A stretch of DNA of 64,000 bases, from contig CAINJJ010000005.1 in assembly GCA_903849645.1 (NCBI GenBank), forward strand, positions 1-64,000, in the 5' to 3' direction. The notes under the pieces are model-generated. The model saw only the letters and a list, made by a program, of their open reading frames with translations, searched no databases and was not told the DNA's origin. Both the position numbers and the translations under genes were made by a program. Below are positions 16,173 through 24,729 of this stretch, piece by piece. The number at the start of each line of letters is the position of its first letter. The first letter of the stretch is position 1. The DNA comes from an uncultured Acidobacteriaceae bacterium (GTDB lineage Bacteria > Acidobacteriota > Terriglobia > Terriglobales > Acidobacteriaceae).

Positions 16173-17498
16173 TTACTTGAGCATCAACAGCAGAAACCAC
16201 CCGTTCAAGCCCGCAATCAGCGCCGCCACCAGCCACGAAAGCCCCTGCAGCCAGCGCCCGTTCACAAACTCGCCCATCTTGCGCCGGTTGCCCGCAAACA
16301 GCACCAGCGGAACCACGGCGAAGCTCAGTTGCAGCGACAGAATCACCTGGCTCAGAATTAGCAGCCTCTCCGTTCCCTGCTCCCCGGTCACCGCCACCAC
16401 AATGATGGTGGGAATGATGGCGATGGAGCGCGTGATCAGGCGGCGCAGCCAGGGAGAGACCTTGAGGTGGATGAAGCCCTCCATGACCACCTGGCCAGCC
16501 AGGGTGCCGGTGATGGAGGAGTTCTGGCCGGAGGCGAGCAGGGCGATGGCAAACAGGGTGCTGGCTCCGGCAGCGCCGACCAGCGGGCTCAGCAGCTTGT
16601 AGGCGTCCTGAATGGCCGCGACCTCAAAGTGTCCACTGCGGTGGAAGACGGCGGCGGCGACCATGAGGATGGCGGCGTTGACGAAGAGCGCCAGGGTCAA
16701 CGCCAGTCCGGAGTCGATGTTGGCCATGCGGATGGCTTCCCGCTTGCCTTCCGGCGTGCGCTTGTAGCGGCGGCTCTGCACAATCGAGGAGTGCAGATAG
16801 AGGTTGTGGGGCATCACCGTTGCCCCCAGCATCCCGATGGCGATGTAGAGCATGTCGGGATTGGTGACGATGGAGGGGGACGGGACAAGCAGGTCGTGCA
16901 GCGCCGGCCAGAAGTCCGGGCGGGAGAGGAACATCTGCACGCCAAAGAGAGCCAGAATGGTGCCGATGAGGGCAATGACCAGCGCCTCGATATAGCGAAA
17001 GCCCCAGCGCTGCAGCAGCAGAATCAGCAGCACATCCAGCCCGGTGATCAACACGCCATAGAGCAGCGGAATGTGGAACAGCAGTTCCAACGCGATGGCC
17101 GAGCCGATGACCTCAGCCATGTCGCAGGCGGCGATGGCCACCTCCGCACCCAGCCACAGCACAAAGCTGATGCGGGGGCCAAAGCTCTCATGGCAAAGCT
17201 GCGCCAGGTCGCGCTCGGTGGCCACTCCCACCTTGAGCGAGAGGCTCTGCAGCAGGATGGCCACCAGGTTTGAGGCCATGATGACAAACAGCAGCGTATA
17301 GCCGAAGCGTGAACCGCCCGCGATGTCCGTGGCCCAGTTGCCGGGGTCCATATAGCCGACGGAGATGAGAAAGCCGGGGCCGAGAAAACCCAGCAGCCGC
17401 CGCCAGTAGAAGGGCGAGACGGAGATGCGAACGCTGGAATTGACCTCCGGCAGGGAAGGCTCGACGGCATCGGTCTTGAGGACGGATTCAGTGGCCAT
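16173..17498 (-). CDS. mntH: Nramp divalent metal transporter (manganese uptake)
   Basis: A 441-residue proton-coupled transporter of the Nramp family with about 11 transmembrane helices. The metal-site motifs are SVGYMDPGNWATDI in TM1 (DPGN) and GATVMPHNLYLHSSI in TM6 (MPHN). ASGQNSSITGTLAGQVVMEGF is the conserved transport signature. A DtxR/MntR-type regulator gene ends 86 bases upstream on the same strand, so Mn2+ is the most likely physiological substrate and the two genes are probably one regulated unit. Inner membrane. Confidence 0.94.
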   Translation of the reverse strand: MATESVLKTDAVEPSLPEVNSSVRISVSPFYWRRLLGFLGPGFLISVGYMDPGNWATDIAGGSRFGYTLLFVIMASNLVAILLQSLSLKVGVATERDLAQLCHESFGPRISFVLWLGAEVAIAACDMAEVIGSAIALELLFHIPLLYGVLITGLDVLLILLLQRWGFRYIEALVIALIGTILALFGVQMFLSRPDFWPALHDLLVPSPSIVTNPDMLYIAIGMLGATVMPHNLYLHSSIVQSRRYKRTPEGKREAIRMANIDSGLALTLALFVNAAILMVAAAVFHRSGHFEVAAIQDAYKLLSPLVGAAGASTLFAIALLASGQNSSITGTLAGQVVMEGFIHLKVSPWLRRLITRSIAIIPTIIVVAVTGEQGTERLLILSQVILSLQLSFAVVPLVLFAGNRRKMGEFVNGRWLQGLSWLVAALIAGLNGWFLLLMLK

Positions 17499-17584
17499 GG
17501 ATGCGCGGGGAGCGTTTGCCCCACTCAGCCACAGTATGGCACAGCTTGTTAATTATGGTTAATGAAAATCTTTACTTTTGCTTA
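17499..17584 (-). promoter_or_regulatory. AT-rich mntR-mntH spacer, candidate MntR site
   Basis: On the minus strand the spacer carries ATTAACCATAATTAAC, in which ATTAAC occurs twice 10 bases apart, in otherwise GC-rich surroundings. It lies 44-60 bases before the mntH start. It could be a regulator site or part of a promoter. Low certainty. Confidence 0.3.
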
Positions 17585-18253
17585 CTATGCGGTATCCGGG
17601 ATGAGCCAGACGGCCTCGGCGGCCGGGCGGCCAAGGATGGATCGTCCCGCAGCTAGCTCAATCGAAACGGTTTGATCATAATTCTGGCTGATGACGCGGA
17701 GCCGCTGACCGGGCCCAATGCCCATTCGGTGCAGAAAGAGCAGGAGCTTGGGGTCGCGCTCCTGGAGGCTGACAACGGTATACGAGCCCCCTTCGAGCGC
17801 TTCAGAGAGCGGCGACTCACCGCGCAGTTTGCGTAGGGCAGGGCTCTCGGGCAGCACGGAGTTGCCATGGGGGCAGGCCCCGCCCTCGCCCAGTTTCTCC
17901 CGGAGTTTGGCTTCGAAGGCGGGGGAAACGGCGTGTTCCAGCCGCTCCGCCTCCTCATGGATCTCGTACCACTCCATGCCGAAGACCTCGCTCAGCATGC
18001 GTTCAATCAGATGGTGGCGCAACGCCGTGCGGTAGGCGGTTTCGCTGCCGGAGGCGGTGAGGCGCACAATGCCGTCGGCGCCCACCTCGACAAAACCGTC
18101 CCGCTTGAGCCGCTTGAGGGCCATGGTGACCGCGGGCGCGGAGACCTCAAGCCAATGAGCCAGCATGGCGGGAATGACCAGGTGCCCTTCGGCTTCTGCT
18201 TCCAGAATGGCCTTGAGGTAGTTCTCCTTCGAAACCTGGATCGAATCCTTCAT
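17585..18253 (-). CDS. mntR: DtxR/MntR family metal-dependent repressor
   Basis: A 222-residue regulator in three parts: an N-terminal winged helix (KENYLKAILEAEAEGHLVIPAMLAHWLEVSAPAVTMALKRL), a metal-binding dimerisation domain (HHLIERMLSEVFGMEWYEIHEEAERLEHAVS, with the Glu/His/Cys-type ligands of the DtxR family), and a C-terminal SH3-like FeoA-type domain (about 150-222). The ATG at 18253 gives MKDSIQVSKENY; a TTG at 18265 is also open. It lies directly upstream of mntH on the same strand, which argues for manganese sensing. The symbol rests on this context. Confidence 0.88.
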   Translation of the reverse strand: MKDSIQVSKENYLKAILEAEAEGHLVIPAMLAHWLEVSAPAVTMALKRLKRDGFVEVGADGIVRLTASGSETAYRTALRHHLIERMLSEVFGMEWYEIHEEAERLEHAVSPAFEAKLREKLGEGGACPHGNSVLPESPALRKLRGESPLSEALEGGSYTVVSLQERDPKLLLFLHRMGIGPGQRLRVISQNYDQTVSIELAAGRSILGRPAAEAVWLIPDTA

Positions 18254-18625
18254 GGCTGCGCTCAAACCAGTCTATACGGAGTGAAGGCGAGCAGATTGCG
18301 GATGTGGGGCTGGAGACGCAGCTTTGCCTCCCGGTTTGAGGCTGATCCCAGCCTGCGCTGAGTGAAATGTGATCCCCGCCGCAGCCGCATTGCGAGGTTC
18401 AATCGAGGCTGGCACAATGATCTCCATCTGATATGTTTCAGTGAGTCGCCGATCCGGTTCGGGTGGATGCTCCTGCACTTCCTCAACCCAGCGGCGCACA
18501 GGTTGAAAAGGGAACCGGTCTCCGGCTGCGCCGGTTCAGGCGCATGGGCGCCACGGCGTTGCGGAGTGTGTTGGCACAACGATGGACTTGTTGAGTGAAT
18601 CCATGGGACAGGCGACGGCAAACCG
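18254..18625. other. Intergenic region between mntR and the kinase gene
   Basis: No supported gene. A 75-codon minus-strand frame (18272-18499) and a 78-codon plus-strand frame (18362-18598) exist but lack clear start sites and motifs. The divergent promoters of mntR and the kinase gene must lie here. A short hairpin (AACCGG/CCGGTT) is at about 18511-18536. Confidence 0.5.
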
Positions 18626-20824
18626 ATGAGACTCTGCCAGCAGTGCCAAACTGGCTATCCCGACAATCTCGCGGCCTGCCCCATCCACGGCGGGCCGCTG
18701 AGTGAGATTTCCGACCTGCAGCCGGGAATGCTGGTCCGCAACACCTACAGGATCACCCGTAAACTGGGCCAGGGAGGGATGGGCGCGGTTTACCTCGCGG
18801 AGCAGACCCTGCTCGGTGAGCCCCAGGTGCTCAAGTTCCTCTCCCCGCAACTGAGTCAGGATCAGGAGCTGACGGATAGTTTTCTGCGTGAGGTGCGCAC
18901 GCTCCGGCAGATACGCCACAGGAATGTCGTTCATGCGGGCAATGTGGAGCCGGCCGAGGATGGAACGCTCTTTTATTCCATGGAGTTTGTGGACGGGCCT
19001 GACCTGTTGAGCTTTCTCCGCCAGGCGCCCAAGCCGTTCGATGTGGCCCTGGCTCTCCAGATCACGCGCGGCATCGCCGAGGGCCTTGGCGCGGCCCATG
19101 CCCTGGGCATGGTTCATCGCGACATCAAGCCGGAGAACATCCTGATGGGCCGCGAAGGGGAAAGCTGGATTCCCAAGATCGCCGACTTCGGCATTGTCGC
19201 CACCAAGGAGAACCACCGGCGCACCCAGGTCGGCATGTCGATGCTGACTCCGGTCTTTGCCGCGCCTGAGCAATGGCTGGGCGCCCCATCGTCGGAACTG
19301 GACGGGCGCACAGACCTTTATGCGCTGGGCGGTGTTCTGTTTGAGATGCTGACAGGGCAGAATCCCTTTGCAGCCGGGGACAACCAGGGATGGTCGGAGA
19401 AGCACATCCACGCCGCTCCCCGGCCTCCGAGCCATGTGCGCCCGGAACTGGCGGAGTGGAAAGGCCTGGACGGGCTGGTTCTGCGTCTGCTGGCCAAAGA
19501 CCGCAATGACCGGCCAAAAGATGTCGCCGAGTTCCTGGGACTCCTGGACGGTGTTTTTCACGATGCGGCGGGTATGACGGACTTGCCGGCCCCGCCGGCT
19601 AAATCCGTGCTGGCCGCAACTCAGCAACAGGTTCCATCGCCGGAACCGGCGCGCGAACCTGATCCGATCGACCCTCCGGCAGGATGGAGCCATCCAGAGC
19701 CATTGCCCATTGATGCTTCCCTTGAGCCCCTGCAACAGACCCCTCCTGGCGAACCTGCCACGGAAGCCGCCGCAAACCTTGCGCCCCCGGTGCGCTGGAC
19801 CCAGAATCCGGAACGAGGCAAGGGCGGCATCCCGCCCAGTGGCAAAACAGGATTCAGGCGCTTTTCCAAGCGGGTCTGGTTCTGGTCCATTGTGGGCGTT
19901 GTGGCGGCAGCCCTGCTTGTGCAGCGGATCCTTGTGCCGCCAGTGCCCTCCCGCAGCCTCGACGGTCACACCGATGCGGTCTTCGCCGTGGCATTCAGCC
20001 CCAATAGCCTCACCCTGGCGTCGGGCAGCCGGGACAAGACCGTTCAGTTCTGGAATGTGCGGGACGGAAAGCCGCTGAGCAACCTGCGCGACGAGTTCGA
20101 ATCGCTCGCCGTCAGTCCCGACGGCAGCACGGTCGCGGCCGGGACCGGCGACAACAGCATCAAGCTTTGGGACGTGAGCAGCGGGGCCATTCTGGTGACC
20201 ATGCAGGGCCACACGGATCTGGCCGGATCGGTTGCCTTCAGTCCCGATGGGCACACCCTCGCGTCGGGCAGTCTCGACCTGAGCGTCAAACTCTGGGACG
20301 TCACCAGCGGCCAGGCCGTGCGGACCATGAACGGCCATACCGGTCCCGTGCTTTCAGTCGCGTTCAGCCGGGATGGACGCCTGGTGGCCTCAGCCAGTGC
20401 GGACCAGACCATTCGGCTTTGGGATGCGGGCAGCGGCCGGCTGGTTCGCACCCTGAGAGAGCACACGGGCGCCGTCAACTCGGTCGCTTTCAGCCCGGAC
20501 GGCCGCACCCTGGCCTCCGCCAGTGATGACGGGACCATCATGCTGTGGGATGCGGCAAGCGGGGCTCAGCAACATACCCTGGCCAGGCACACGGGCGCGG
20601 TCTACTGCGTAGCCTTCAGCGGCGACAGCCGCATGGTGGCCTCCGGAGGCGCCGACAACACAGTCAAGCTATGGGATGGAGCGACGGGAGAGATGCTGCG
20701 CTCCCTGCGCGGGCACTCCGCCGCGGTGCTCTCGATCGCCTTCAGTCCCTTTGGCTCGGTCATCGCCTCGGGCAGCGCCGACCGCTCCATTCGCCTGTGG
20801 AATGTGGCCGAAGTGCGCGAGTAG
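18626..20824 (+). CDS. Membrane Ser/Thr protein kinase with C-terminal WD40 propeller
   Basis: A 732-residue eukaryote-like kinase. A CQQC...C zinc-ribbon-like start precedes the kinase domain (about 42-310), which has the glycine loop KLGQGGMGAVYLAE, catalytic loop HRDIKPENIL and DFG in KIADFGIVA. A proline-rich linker leads to one transmembrane helix (about 415-435). The rest is seven WD40 repeats, each of the GHTxxVxSVAFSPDGxxLASxSxDxTIRLWD type. The second repeat has lost its GH dipeptide. The kinase is thus cytoplasmic and the propeller periplasmic or reversed depending on topology. Targets unknown. The final WD40 end is complete. Confidence 0.93.
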   Translation: MRLCQQCQTGYPDNLAACPIHGGPLSEISDLQPGMLVRNTYRITRKLGQGGMGAVYLAEQTLLGEPQVLKFLSPQLSQDQELTDSFLREVRTLRQIRHRNVVHAGNVEPAEDGTLFYSMEFVDGPDLLSFLRQAPKPFDVALALQITRGIAEGLGAAHALGMVHRDIKPENILMGREGESWIPKIADFGIVATKENHRRTQVGMSMLTPVFAAPEQWLGAPSSELDGRTDLYALGGVLFEMLTGQNPFAAGDNQGWSEKHIHAAPRPPSHVRPELAEWKGLDGLVLRLLAKDRNDRPKDVAEFLGLLDGVFHDAAGMTDLPAPPAKSVLAATQQQVPSPEPAREPDPIDPPAGWSHPEPLPIDASLEPLQQTPPGEPATEAAANLAPPVRWTQNPERGKGGIPPSGKTGFRRFSKRVWFWSIVGVVAAALLVQRILVPPVPSRSLDGHTDAVFAVAFSPNSLTLASGSRDKTVQFWNVRDGKPLSNLRDEFESLAVSPDGSTVAAGTGDNSIKLWDVSSGAILVTMQGHTDLAGSVAFSPDGHTLASGSLDLSVKLWDVTSGQAVRTMNGHTGPVLSVAFSRDGRLVASASADQTIRLWDAGSGRLVRTLREHTGAVNSVAFSPDGRTLASASDDGTIMLWDAASGAQQHTLARHTGAVYCVAFSGDSRMVASGGADNTVKLWDGATGEMLRSLRGHSAAVLSIAFSPFGSVIASGSADRSIRLWNVAEVRE

Positions 20825-20961
20825 AGCTGCCGTATCGCTGTCGATTGCCTGGGGAAGAGGCTTGACGACTTTATCTCCATGAGCATGGGCAGTGTTGCAC
20901 TCTTCCGCGTTCGAAGCCCAGCACCGCTAAACGGCAGCTATCGGCAAAGCGGCCCCCAGGG

Positions 20962-20994
20962 AAAAAGCCCCCGGCCTGATGCAGGCTGGGGGCT
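20962..20994 (-). terminator. Rho-independent terminator after hlyD-like gene
   Basis: On the minus strand the arms AGCCCCCAGCCTG and CAGGCCGGGGGCT form a strong hairpin followed by TTTTT. It lies 26 bases after the stop of the HlyD-family gene. Confidence 0.92.
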
Positions 20995-21019
20995 CTGAGC
21001 ACGTTCCATCCCGAATGCG

Positions 21020-22261
21020 CTACTTGATCTTGACCTTGGGTTCCACGGAAAGGCCTGGCCGCAGCGAGTGGCTCGCGTCTTCGCCGGCGATATCCGTGAA
21101 GTCGATGCGCACCGGTACGCGCTGCACCACCTTGACGTAGTTGCCGGTAGCGTTCTCAGGGGGGAACAGGGATAGAACCGACCCGGTTGCGCCGCCAATC
21201 TGCGTAATCTTGCCGTGATAGGTCTTGCCCGTGGAGTCAACATCAATATCCACATTCTGGCCGGGAGCCATGCGCTTGAGCTGGGTCTCCTTGAAGTTGG
21301 CCGTCACCCAGAGGCCATCAAGCGAAACCAGCGTCAGCAGGTTCTGGCCCACGGCCACGTTCTGGTTGATCTCCACGCTCTTGCGCGTGACGATTCCGGC
21401 CACGGGCGCCACAATGCGGGTGTAGATCAGGTTCTGCTTGGCCTGGTCAAGTTGGGCCTGGGCCTGCGCCACCTGGGCCAGAGCCTGGCGTGCCCTGGCT
21501 GACTGCGCCACCACCTGCTGCGGTCCGGTCTGGGCATACTGCAAGAGCGCCTGGGCCTGTGATTCGTGCTCGTGGGCCACCTTCACGCCGTCCACCGCGG
21601 CCTGCTCGCTGGCCCGTGCGTCCGCAAGGGCGGCTTTGGCCCCGTCCGCGGCGGCCACCGCGGCATCAAACTGCTGCTTGCTGATGACGTCCTTCTCCAC
21701 CAGCGGCTTGTAGCGCTCCAGATCCGCCTGGGCCTTGGTCAGGTTGGCCTGAGCCTGCGCCACGCGCGCATGGGCCGCCTCAAGCTGCTGCTGGGCCTGT
21801 TCCACCCCCGCGTGCGAACCGCTCACGTCGGCGCCTGCCGAGCGAAGGTTGCTGCCGGAGTTGACCGTGGCAATCGGCACGGCCACATTCGCCGCCGCCG
21901 CATTGGCCTGGGCGCTGGCCAGAGCCGCCTCGGCGTTCTCCACAGCGATCTTGAAGTCCGTGGGGTCAAGCTCGGCGATCACGTCGCCCGCCTTGATCAC
22001 CTGGTTCTCGTCCACATCCACCTTGCTCACCTGTCCGGCAATGCGCGAGCTCACCTGGATCAGGTGCCCGTTGATCTGCGCGTCATCGGTGTCTTCAGTA
22101 AACGTGGAGCGCCACCAGAGGCCAACGGCCACCAGCACCAGCAGCACGACCACGACCACGAGAATCCCCTTGCGGCGGGAAGGCGGCTGCGCTGTTTCGG
22201 TGTCAACTTCGGCGCGGGCGCCTTGCTCGGTTGAAGCGGGTGTAGGGTTTGAATCCGCCAC
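21020..22261 (-). CDS. HlyD/EmrA-family membrane fusion protein
   Basis: A 413-residue periplasmic adaptor. One transmembrane helix (about 33-50) is followed by TDDAQINGHLIQVSSRIAGQVSKVDVDENQVIKAGDVIAELD (lipoyl half), a long Ala/Gln-rich coiled-coil hairpin (about 100-280), and the second lipoyl half APVAGIVTRKSVEINQNVAVGQNLLTLV. The start is GTG at 22261 with GGAGGAAAG just upstream, inside the end of the TolC gene (2-base gap), so the two are coupled. It resembles EmrA, yet no inner-membrane EmrB-type transporter gene follows; a terminator does. Confidence 0.92.
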   Translation of the reverse strand: MADSNPTPASTEQGARAEVDTETAQPPSRRKGILVVVVVLLVLVAVGLWWRSTFTEDTDDAQINGHLIQVSSRIAGQVSKVDVDENQVIKAGDVIAELDPTDFKIAVENAEAALASAQANAAAANVAVPIATVNSGSNLRSAGADVSGSHAGVEQAQQQLEAAHARVAQAQANLTKAQADLERYKPLVEKDVISKQQFDAAVAAADGAKAALADARASEQAAVDGVKVAHEHESQAQALLQYAQTGPQQVVAQSARARQALAQVAQAQAQLDQAKQNLIYTRIVAPVAGIVTRKSVEINQNVAVGQNLLTLVSLDGLWVTANFKETQLKRMAPGQNVDIDVDSTGKTYHGKITQIGGATGSVLSLFPPENATGNYVKVVQRVPVRIDFTDIAGEDASHSLRPGLSVEPKVKIK

Positions 22262-22263
22262 GG

Positions 22264-23667
22264 TTACTTTCCTCCCAAATAAATCTTGTAGTTCTCGCCG
22301 GCTCCCAGCGCACGCGCCAGGCTCAGCTTGGCCACGTTGTGCCGGTAGAGGCTGGCGACGTATTGGTCGTTGGCCTGCGCCACCGACTGTTCAGCCTGGC
22401 TCACCGCCAGGTTGTCGCTCACGCCGTTGGCGTAGCGTTGCTGGGCCTCGCTCAGGGCCTCGCCGGCCAGTTCAACCGACGAGCGGGCCACTTCCACCTG
22501 CTTCTGCGCGGAGGCAATGTCAAGCAGGGCGTCGCGCACATCGGCATCCACCTGCGCGTTCATGTCGCTGAGCTGCGCCTGCTTTGTGTCGAGTTGCGCC
22601 TGCGCCACCTGCGCGTCGCCGCGCAGTTCGAACTCCTTGAAGAGCGGTACGCTCAATGTGCCTGTGGCGTCCACCGTGCCGTGAGAATGACGCACATTCA
22701 CGCCGATATCGCCGTAGTCGGCGTCGGCCTTGATGGTCGGCAGCCGCTCGGCGGTCGCCGCCTTGCGCTGCTCCTGCGTTGCCTTGGCCTGTTCCACCAG
22801 GGCCGCCAGATCCTTGCGATTCAGATGCGCCTGGTGAATGGCGGCATCCACATCGAGCTGGTCAAACACCGCAAAAGGGGCCTTGTCGGTTAGCGTGAAG
22901 CTCTGCCCCAGCGGCAGCCCGATGGTCCGGGCAAGCGCCAGCTTGTCTTTCTCAAATGCATTCCTGGCCACAATCAACTGCTGCTCGAGCGATTGCGAAT
23001 CCACCCGCGCGCGCAGCTCGTCCAGCAGCGGAGCTGTTCCCGCCTGGTGTCTGGCCGAAGCCTGGTCCAGCGAAACCTTGGCCGTGGCCACCTGCGCCTC
23101 CACGCTCTGGATGCGGGTCTCGTCCGCCAGCACCAGCAGATAGGCGTTGCCCACTGTCAGGATCACCAGTTCCCGCGCGTCCTGCGCCGAGAGCTGTGCC
23201 GCCGCAAAGTTGTGCCGCGAGGCCAGATAGTTGCGCAGCGAAGCCACGTCCACCAGCGACCACTTCAGCGAAGCCCGCAGGTCGGTGTAGCCAAAGGGGC
23301 CGATGATCGTGGGAAACCCAGGAATCCGCAATCCCTGCGCCGCCAGGTCCGCCTGCATCACGGTCTCCCTGGCGCTGAAGTCGACCGACGGCAGAAGCAA
23401 CTGGAGCTGGCTCAACTGCTGGCCTCTGGCCGCGGCGGTCTGCGTGCCGCTCAGCAGGATGCCCAGGTTGGTCTTGAGCCCGCGCTGCACCGCCTCGTCG
23501 AGTGAAAGAGCGACGGGCTGCGCCGAAACCTCTCCGGAGGCCACGCTGCCCTGGAACGGCGAGCCGGATTGCGCGGCCGCAAAGCCGGGAGCCAGCACCG
23601 CAAGGCCCAGCGCGAGGGCGCAGGCGAAGCCGTGAATCGAGCTATTTTTCAATGAATTGGACGCCAT
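22264..23667 (-). CDS. TolC-family outer membrane efflux protein
   Basis: A 467-residue outer membrane channel. The signal peptide ends near AAAQSGS. Two repeated outer membrane efflux domains follow: LSLDEAVQRGLKTNLGILL opens the first and ERLPTIKADADYGDIGVN lies in the second. Long amphipathic helices rich in Ala, Gln and Leu form the periplasmic tunnel. I take the ATG at 23667 (MASNSLKN) rather than the upstream frame to 23880. It is the first gene of a two-gene operon with the HlyD adaptor and probably supports drug or metabolite export. Confidence 0.92.
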   Translation of the reverse strand: MASNSLKNSSIHGFACALALGLAVLAPGFAAAQSGSPFQGSVASGEVSAQPVALSLDEAVQRGLKTNLGILLSGTQTAAARGQQLSQLQLLLPSVDFSARETVMQADLAAQGLRIPGFPTIIGPFGYTDLRASLKWSLVDVASLRNYLASRHNFAAAQLSAQDARELVILTVGNAYLLVLADETRIQSVEAQVATAKVSLDQASARHQAGTAPLLDELRARVDSQSLEQQLIVARNAFEKDKLALARTIGLPLGQSFTLTDKAPFAVFDQLDVDAAIHQAHLNRKDLAALVEQAKATQEQRKAATAERLPTIKADADYGDIGVNVRHSHGTVDATGTLSVPLFKEFELRGDAQVAQAQLDTKQAQLSDMNAQVDADVRDALLDIASAQKQVEVARSSVELAGEALSEAQQRYANGVSDNLAVSQAEQSVAQANDQYVASLYRHNVAKLSLARALGAGENYKIYLGGK

Positions 23668-23880
23668 CAAGGGTATTCGACTCTCAACGAAGGGCTTGTC
23701 TCTCGAAAAAGTTCGCCTCTCTTGGATGCGAATGCCGAGCGGCAGGGTTCGTAAATCTAGTGTAACGAACCGGGCAGGGGGACGGGCGGGCACCCGGCTC
23801 CTGGGGCAAAACCAATCCAACAGCCGTCCGCGCCGGCCGCCGCGCCACTGGCTGGCGTGACCAAGTGGACGCCCGCGCAC

Positions 23881-24714
23881 TCACTGTGCGAGACGCTTGT
23901 CAATCTCTTCGGGCGGGACGGGACGGCCGAAGAGGTAGCCCTGGTAGGCGTAGCAGCCCAACCCGGCGAGCATGCCGCGCTGCTCTTCGGTTTCCACGCC
24001 CTCGGCGATGACCGGAACATCAAGGGCGCGGCTCAGGGAGATGATGGTCTGGGCGATGGCTGCGCTGCCGGGGTCAGTCAGGATGTCCTTGACGAAGGAA
24101 TGGTCGATCTTGAGCTGTCCGATGGGGAGCTGGCGCAGGTACGCGAGCGAGGAATAGCCGGTCCCGAAGTCGTCAATGGAGAACGTGACGCCATGATCGC
24201 GAAGGGCCTTCATCTTGGCGATGGCGTCCTCCACGTTTCCCGCAAGAACGGACTCCGTGAGTTCAAGCTTGAGGTAGCGGGGATTGGCGCCGGTGGCCTG
24301 GACTGCATCGAGAACAGATTCGACAAAGTTTTCCTGACTCAGTTGCAACGCGCTGACGTTGACGGCGACGGACAAGCGGCTGTTGGGATGGCGCGAGGAC
24401 CAGGCGGCCAGTTGCGCGCACGCGGAGCGCAAAACCCAGTCGCCAAGCGGGAGGATCAGCCGGGTCTGCTCGGCCAGCGCGATGAACTTCTCCGGAAATT
24501 GCAGGCCGAGAAGGGGGTGCTCCCAGCGCACGAGCGCTTCCACGCCGGTCATGCGGCCGCGCTCGACCTGGGGCTGGTAATGGAGCGTGAAACTGGAATC
24601 GCGGACAGCCTGGCGGAGATCTTCTTCCAGCGAGGCGCGGGCGCTCACCGCCTCCTGCAAATCGGGCGAAAAGAATCGGAAGGTGTTGCGGCCGGCCTGT
24701 TTGGCCTGGTGCAT
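23881..24714 (-). pseudogene. EAL phosphodiesterase domain, separated by a stop from the GGDEF protein
   Basis: The 277 codons after the amber codon encode a complete c-di-GMP phosphodiesterase domain: GVEALVRW (EAL), NVSALQLSQ, LELTES, DDFGTGYSSL, KIDHSFV and EGVET, all catalytic residues kept. The preceding codons (QSDLA before MHQAKQAGRNTFRFF) are the end of the GGDEF domain in the same frame. It would be the C-terminal half of the PAS-GGDEF protein if codon 24730-24732 were Gln. Independent translation from the ATG at 24714 is possible but no Shine-Dalgarno is obvious. The domain itself looks functional. Confidence 0.75.
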
Positions 24715-24729
24715 GGCCAGATCGGACTG

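Noticed and set aside
18272..18499. 75-codon minus-strand ORF upstream of mntR
   Set aside because: No Shine-Dalgarno, no recognisable motif, and overlaps the expected divergent promoters; left as intergenic.
18536..20338. 600-codon minus-strand frame opposite the kinase gene
   Set aside because: The plus strand encodes the kinase and WD40 repeats with full motifs.
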